Source of the DNA: a bacterium
Lineage (GTDB): Bacteria; SZUA-79; Acidulodesulfobacterales; Acidulodesulfobacteraceae
DNA length: 10,907 bases
Direction of reading: 5' to 3'
NCBI GenBank assembly: GCA_021791295.1
Contig: JAJYWW010000057.1
Coordinates: 1-10,907 of the forward strand
A program made the position numbers and the translations under genes. Position 1 is the stretch's first letter. Each line of letters begins with the position of its first letter. The notes below the pieces were generated by a model. It searched no databases. It was not told the DNA's origin and saw nothing but the letters and a program-made list of their open reading frames with translations. Positions 7,447-10,907 of this stretch are shown in pieces.

Positions 7447-8508
7447 ATGAAAACCAACGTTGCTATTATAGGCGCAGGTCCGGCCGGTTCTTCCGCCGCG
7501 ATAGCTTTATCCAAAAAAGGAATACCCAATATTATCATAGACAAACGAAGAACGATTGGATTGCCGGTTCAGTGCGCCGAGTTTGTTTCTTCCAACATAA
7601 CTTCCTATGTCGATTTGGGTTCAATGCTTTCCGCCGTAAACCAAAAAATAAAATATATTTACATTAACGCCGGAAATAAAACTTATAAACACAGCGGCAG
7701 CGGCTATATTTTAAACAGGGATATTTTCGATTTAAATCTGTCGGAGAAAGCCGTGCAATTAGGTTCAAAATTGTTTGCAGGTTCAAGGGTTTATAAGATA
7801 GACAGACAAAAAAACTGCATAGAAGTGCTCGACGTTTTAGAAAAAATAGTTTACGAAATTTATTATGATTACCTAATAATAGCGGCAGGTCCAAACAATA
7901 TTTTTAAATCTAATAATTCCCATAGAGAATCTTATATTTATGCGCTGCAGATAAAAACGGAACTTTTAAGAAAATTAGATTCGGTGTTCTGTTATTTTAG
8001 GAATTATATACCTTACGGCTACGGCTGGGTTTTTCCGAAAGGCAATCATGCAAATGTCGGTATCGGCGTTGAAAAACCTGTTTCCGATGTTAATCTTTCG
8101 GCCTGCTTAAAAAAGTTTGCCGATGAATTAAGAAGCGAAGGACTTATAGGAAGCGAAGTTATAGAAAAAACATCCGGATTAGTTCCCGTATCAGGACTGA
8201 ACGATTTAACCGCGGATAATATAGCTTTTTGCGGAGACGCCGGAGGTTTGACTCATCCCGTTACCGGCGCCGGAATTTTAAATGCAGTAATATCGGGAAA
8301 TTTAGCAGGAGATTATACGGCGGACAGCGTTGTAGCGTCTAAGAATTTTTTAAACGATTATAAGGAAGAAGTAGAGTCAATTTTTAAAAAACCTTTTTTA
8401 ACCGCTTCTAAAAAAAGATATCGATTATATCCTTTAATGAACGACGAATACGGCATAAGCAAAAATATTAAGTTTCTATGGCCGTCTTTTGAAGAATATT
8501 ACGTTTAA
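7447..8508 (+). CDS. Geranylgeranyl reductase family FAD-dependent oxidoreductase
   Basis: This family reduces double bonds of isoprenoid chains (archaeal lipids, chlorophyll phytyl chains, some menaquinones). The 353-aa protein has an N-terminal FAD Rossmann motif GAGPAG (9-14) with acidic D32 ending the second strand. The family's PVQCAE segment follows (40-45), with C43 at the site of the cysteine noted in Sulfolobus reductase. The isoprenoid-pocket motif YxWxFP-x7-GxG is at 192-207, and the second FAD motif CGDAGG (262-267) is followed by HPVTGAGI. The C-terminal tail ends in a hydrophobic/aromatic stretch. The substrate is not known; a quinone or other polyprenyl lipid is likely in a bacterium. 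The start is 4 bp after the NHL gene without a Shine-Dalgarno, consistent with coupling. A broader flavoprotein monooxygenase is possible, but the motif set favours the reductase family. Confidence 0.85.
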   Translation: MKTNVAIIGAGPAGSSAAIALSKKGIPNIIIDKRRTIGLPVQCAEFVSSNITSYVDLGSMLSAVNQKIKYIYINAGNKTYKHSGSGYILNRDIFDLNLSEKAVQLGSKLFAGSRVYKIDRQKNCIEVLDVLEKIVYEIYYDYLIIAAGPNNIFKSNNSHRESYIYALQIKTELLRKLDSVFCYFRNYIPYGYGWVFPKGNHANVGIGVEKPVSDVNLSACLKKFADELRSEGLIGSEVIEKTSGLVPVSGLNDLTADNIAFCGDAGGLTHPVTGAGILNAVISGNLAGDYTADSVVASKNFLNDYKEEVESIFKKPFLTASKKRYRLYPLMNDEYGISKNIKFLWPSFEEYYV

Positions 8509-8512
8509 ACGT
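8501..8512. repeat. 12-bp perfect palindrome over the reductase stop codon
   Basis: ACGTTTAAACGT is self-complementary with no spacer and includes the TAA stop at 8506-8508. It lacks a loop and a following T-run, so it is not a normal terminator. It could be a dimeric protein site or chance. Confidence 0.3.
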
Positions 8513-8530
8513 TAAACTGCCCGATAAACC

Positions 8531-8559
8531 TTGTTTTATATCTCATAAAGAGTTAAAAT
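8531..8559 (+). promoter_or_regulatory. Candidate sigma70-type promoter for radA
   Basis: TTGTTT (8531-8536, 3 of 6 matches to TTGACA) and TAAAAT (8554-8559, 5 of 6 to TATAAT) are separated by exactly 17 bp. They lie in the only long intergenic gap. Transcription would start near 8566, leaving a leader of about 80 nt before radA. A/T-rich sequence gives many chance -10 matches, so the support is moderate. Confidence 0.4.
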
Positions 8560-8580
8560 TAATAAACGATCGATTTTAAC
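8552..8580. promoter_or_regulatory. 8-bp inverted repeat overlapping the radA promoter -10
   Basis: GTTAAAAT (8552-8559) and ATTTTAAC (8573-8580) are perfect reverse complements 13 bp apart, with a CGATCG core between them. Arm centres are 21 bp apart, about two helical turns, as expected for a dimeric regulator. The left arm contains the proposed -10 and the right arm lies just past the predicted start, so a bound repressor would block transcription. As an RNA hairpin it would be weak and has no T-tract. Regulator unknown. Confidence 0.4.
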
Positions 8581-8646
8581 GAAAAAAATAAAAATACCTT
8601 AGACATAATACGTGCTTAGGAAAACATTAACAATAGTTTATAAATA

Positions 8647-10005
8647 ATGTATAAATGCAAAAACTGCGGCGCCGTTTCTTTAAAATGGGTAGGAAGATGC
8701 CCCGAATGCCACAGTTTTAATACTATGGAAGAAGTTATAACGGCGGAAAATACGCCTAAGATTGTAAAGTTTAAAAAAACTCCTCCACCTGTTTCGCCGG
8801 CCACGGTTTTAGATTGGCAAAATTTTCAAAATATAGCAAGGATAACAACCGGAATAAAAGAATTCGATTTATCGGTCGGTTCCGGACTCGTAGCGGGGCA
8901 GAGCATTCTTATAGGAGGAGAACCCGGAATAGGAAAATCTACGCTTATGCTTCAAGTTGCCGAAAAAATTTCCTTAGCGGGGCTTAATACTTTATATATT
9001 TCCACCGAAGAATCGTTAAACCAGATAATTTTAAGAGCAAAAAGATTAAAAATAGATTCTAAATCCCTTTTTTTTCAAGCACTTAACGATATTAACGAGA
9101 TTTTATATTCTATAGAAAACGGAAATTACGGTTTTGTAATAATAGATTCAATTCAGCGTATAACTATTCCCCAGTCCGATTCCGCTTACGGAAGCGTCAA
9201 CGGATTGAGGGAAATAGCCCATGAGATTACGTCGCTGTGTCTGAAAAAAAATTGCGGAGTTTTTCTTGTATGCCATGTTACTAAAGAAGGGGGGTTTGCC
9301 GGACCAAAAACGTTAGAGCATATAGTGGATACGGTTCTGTATTTTGATTCAAGCAAAAGAGATTCTTACAGGATTTTAAGATGTTATAAAAACAGATTCG
9401 GTTCTACGGACGAGGTAGGCATATACGAAATGTCGGAAAACGGATTAAAAGGGGTTAAAAATCCGTCGGCTTATTTTACTTCCGAAAGACAGCCGGATTC
9501 GCCTGGTTCGGTGGTAGTACCGTGCGTAGAAGGAACGAGGGCGATGCTTGTCGAAGTACAGGCGCTTGTCGTTCCGTCTTATATGCCGGTTCCTAAAAGA
9601 GTTTGTCTCGGTATAGATTCCGGCAGGGTTTCTATTATTTCCGCCGTACTTGAAAAAAAAGAAGGAATAAAACTTTCCTCAAAAGAAATTTACGTTAAAA
9701 TATTCGGAGGCATAAACGTTCAGGAGCCTGCCGTAGATTTGCCCGTGGCTCTTTCGATAACCTCTAGCTATTTGGAAAAACCTCTTCCCCCAAATTTTAT
9801 AGCCTTTGGAGAAGTAGGATTAACAGGGGAAGTCAGGGGCGTCGGCAATCCCTCTGCAAGGATAAAAGAGGCGTTAAATATGGGCTTTTCCGATGTTTTG
9901 CTTCCTCAATCCAACGTAAAAGACGTAAAAGACGTTAAGGGCGTTTCCGCCATAAATCTTCATCCGTTAACAAAATTAAAAAAAATTATTGAATATTTAA
10001 TCTAA
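8647..10005 (+). CDS. radA: DNA repair/recombination protein RadA
   Basis: RadA (Sms) is a RecA-like ATPase/helicase that drives branch migration and processes recombination intermediates. The 452-aa protein is complete. A C4 zinc finger (C4, C7, C18, C21) comes first. The RecA-type core has Walker A GEPGIGKST (91-99) and Walker B ending in IID (165-167). The RadA hallmark KNRFG is at 248-252. The Lon-like C-terminal domain (about 290-452) includes FGEVGLTGEVR (387-397). Near the end, VKDVKDVKGV (424-433) reflects a 9-bp tandem repeat GTAAAAGAC at 9916-9933. The start is fixed: an in-frame TAA lies at 8641-8643, and the finger begins three residues after Met. No Shine-Dalgarno is visible. The upstream gap carries a candidate promoter and an inverted repeat. 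Confidence 0.97.
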   Translation: MYKCKNCGAVSLKWVGRCPECHSFNTMEEVITAENTPKIVKFKKTPPPVSPATVLDWQNFQNIARITTGIKEFDLSVGSGLVAGQSILIGGEPGIGKSTLMLQVAEKISLAGLNTLYISTEESLNQIILRAKRLKIDSKSLFFQALNDINEILYSIENGNYGFVIIDSIQRITIPQSDSAYGSVNGLREIAHEITSLCLKKNCGVFLVCHVTKEGGFAGPKTLEHIVDTVLYFDSSKRDSYRILRCYKNRFGSTDEVGIYEMSENGLKGVKNPSAYFTSERQPDSPGSVVVPCVEGTRAMLVEVQALVVPSYMPVPKRVCLGIDSGRVSIISAVLEKKEGIKLSSKEIYVKIFGGINVQEPAVDLPVALSITSSYLEKPLPPNFIAFGEVGLTGEVRGVGNPSARIKEALNMGFSDVLLPQSNVKDVKDVKGVSAINLHPLTKLKKIIEYLI

Positions 10006-10072
10006 CTAAAATAAAATAAACGTCAGGCAGTTAATAAAATAATTAATTAAAAAATAAAAAAGAGAATCTATT

Positions 10073-10907
10073 TTGCAAAACATTTCTTTCGATTATATAG
10101 AAAACGAATTAAAAAAAGTTGAAGAGCAGTTTGAAAAACATCTTATAACTGAAACGCCTTTAATACATAAGGTTGCCGAATACGTTATTTCAAGCGGAGG
10201 AAAAAGAATACGTCCTATACTTCTTATCGTAGCTTCAAAATTATGCGGTTACGACGGGAACGACCATATTTCGCTTGCGGCTGTAATAGAATTTATTCAT
10301 ACGGCTACATTGCTTCACGACGACGTCGTAGATAATGCTCCGTTAAGAAGGGGTAAAGCATCCGCAAATACTATTTTTGGAAACGAAGCTGCCGTTCTTG
10401 TGGGAGATTATTTATTTGCTAAATCTTTCAAAGTATTGTCGGATATTAATAATATAAAAGTTATAAAATCTTATTCCGACGCGACTACGCTTATGGCGGA
10501 GGGGGAAGTAAAAGAATTAGTTAAAACTGCGGATATAAAAACCGGCGAAAAAGATTATTTAGATATAATTATTAAAAAAACGGCCGTTCTTTTTGCATGC
10601 GCTTCCGAAGTCGGCGCCATAATTGCCGGCAAAGAAGAAAAATGCGCAAAAAAACTTTACGATTACGGCTTGAATATAGGAATTGCTTTTCAGCTTATGG
10701 ACGATGCGTTAGACTATATTTCGGATAAAGAGTTCGGTAAATTTATAGGCAACGATTTAAAAGAAGGGAAACTAACGCTTCCGCTAATACATGCTATAGA
10801 AAGGGCAAATAAAGACGAAAAAGAAGTTATCACCAATATAATTTATAAAAAGAGGCTGGCAGCCAAGGATCTTAGAGCTGTTTTATCATTGGTTAAAAGT
10901 TACGGTT
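10073..10907 (+). CDS. Long-chain polyprenyl diphosphate synthase, 3' end cut off
   Basis: The visible 278 codons encode a trans-prenyltransferase that extends allylic diphosphates with isopentenyl diphosphate, usually for the quinone side chain (IspB/HepT type). GGKRIRP (42-48) binds isopentenyl diphosphate. The first aspartate-rich motif is DDVVD (83-87) and the second is DDALD (210-214). The fifth residue before the first motif is Ala and the fourth is Thr, with no bulky aromatic, which points to a long (C35-C45) product rather than farnesyl. EFIHTATLLHDDVVD is nearly identical to E. coli IspB as recalled. Translation must begin at TTG 10073: an in-frame TAA lies at 10055-10057 and the first in-frame ATG is deep in the gene. 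AGAG at 10061-10064 is a weak Shine-Dalgarno. Full-length relatives are about 320 aa, so roughly 45 residues are missing. Confidence 0.92.
   Translation, partial: MQNISFDYIENELKKVEEQFEKHLITETPLIHKVAEYVISSGGKRIRPILLIVASKLCGYDGNDHISLAAVIEFIHTATLLHDDVVDNAPLRRGKASANTIFGNEAAVLVGDYLFAKSFKVLSDINNIKVIKSYSDATTLMAEGEVKELVKTADIKTGEKDYLDIIIKKTAVLFACASEVGAIIAGKEEKCAKKLYDYGLNIGIAFQLMDDALDYISDKEFGKFIGNDLKEGKLTLPLIHAIERANKDEKEVITNIIYKKRLAAKDLRAVLSLVKSYG

Noticed and set aside
8595..8622. CCTTAG ... CTTAGG as a terminator or operator
   Set aside because: The arms mismatch at one of six positions, the loop is long and there is no T-run.
10030..10050. TTAAT-AAAATA-ATTAA hairpin after radA as a terminator
   Set aside because: The stem is five A/T pairs with no GC, and the following sequence is A-rich rather than T-rich. 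radA may read through into the prenyl synthase gene.
1..10907. Defence system, biosynthetic cluster, CRISPR, tRNA/rRNA or insertion sequence
   Set aside because: All ten frames are accounted for by metabolic, repair or envelope genes. No repeat-spacer arrays, tRNA-like folds, transposases or terminal repeats were seen.

Overview
The window is AT-rich, tightly packed bacterial chromosome. It holds ten genes, all on the + strand, and none is a mobile element, phage, CRISPR or toxin gene. A 40-residue lipoprotein signal with a clear lipobox, an inner-membrane-anchored NHL propeller and a long-chain prenyl diphosphate synthase suggest a Gram-negative, quinone-using bacterium. From memory, an arg cluster ending in argH followed by a small 'C-x-K-x-G-x-P-x-PP' lipoprotein is typical of deltaproteobacterial (Geobacter-like) lineages. 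That placement is inference, and the sequence does not fix a genus.

Region 1 (20-5806) is an arginine biosynthesis operon in the order argB-argD-argF-argG-argH. The gaps are 51, 39, 17 and 1 bp. It covers N-acetylglutamate phosphorylation, transamination to N-acetylornithine, carbamoylation of ornithine, and the two steps from citrulline to arginine. argC and the argJ/argA/argE functions are not in the window and may lie upstream of position 1. ArgB has the N-terminal extension found in arginine-inhibited kinases, so end-product control probably acts here.

Region 2 (5757-8508) probably continues the same transcription unit. It holds a lipoprotein whose start overlaps argH by 50 bp, a membrane-anchored six-blade NHL propeller, and a geranylgeranyl-reductase-family flavoprotein. 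The last two are 4 bp apart. These three are the least understood genes here.

Region 3 (8509-8646) is the only sizeable gap (138 bp). It holds a palindrome over the preceding stop codon and a candidate sigma70-type promoter. An 8-bp inverted repeat overlaps the -10 element of that promoter.

Region 4 (8647-10907) holds radA, a DNA repair/recombination ATPase, and then a polyprenyl diphosphate synthase gene that starts at TTG and runs off the right edge.

Overall this is mostly conserved housekeeping sequence. I found no convincing new multi-gene system. The points worth following up are the reductase near the prenyl synthase, the poly-A/Lys-Asn insertion inside the propeller, the fast-evolving lipoprotein after argH, the inverted repeat at the radA promoter, and how many starts lack a Shine-Dalgarno sequence.
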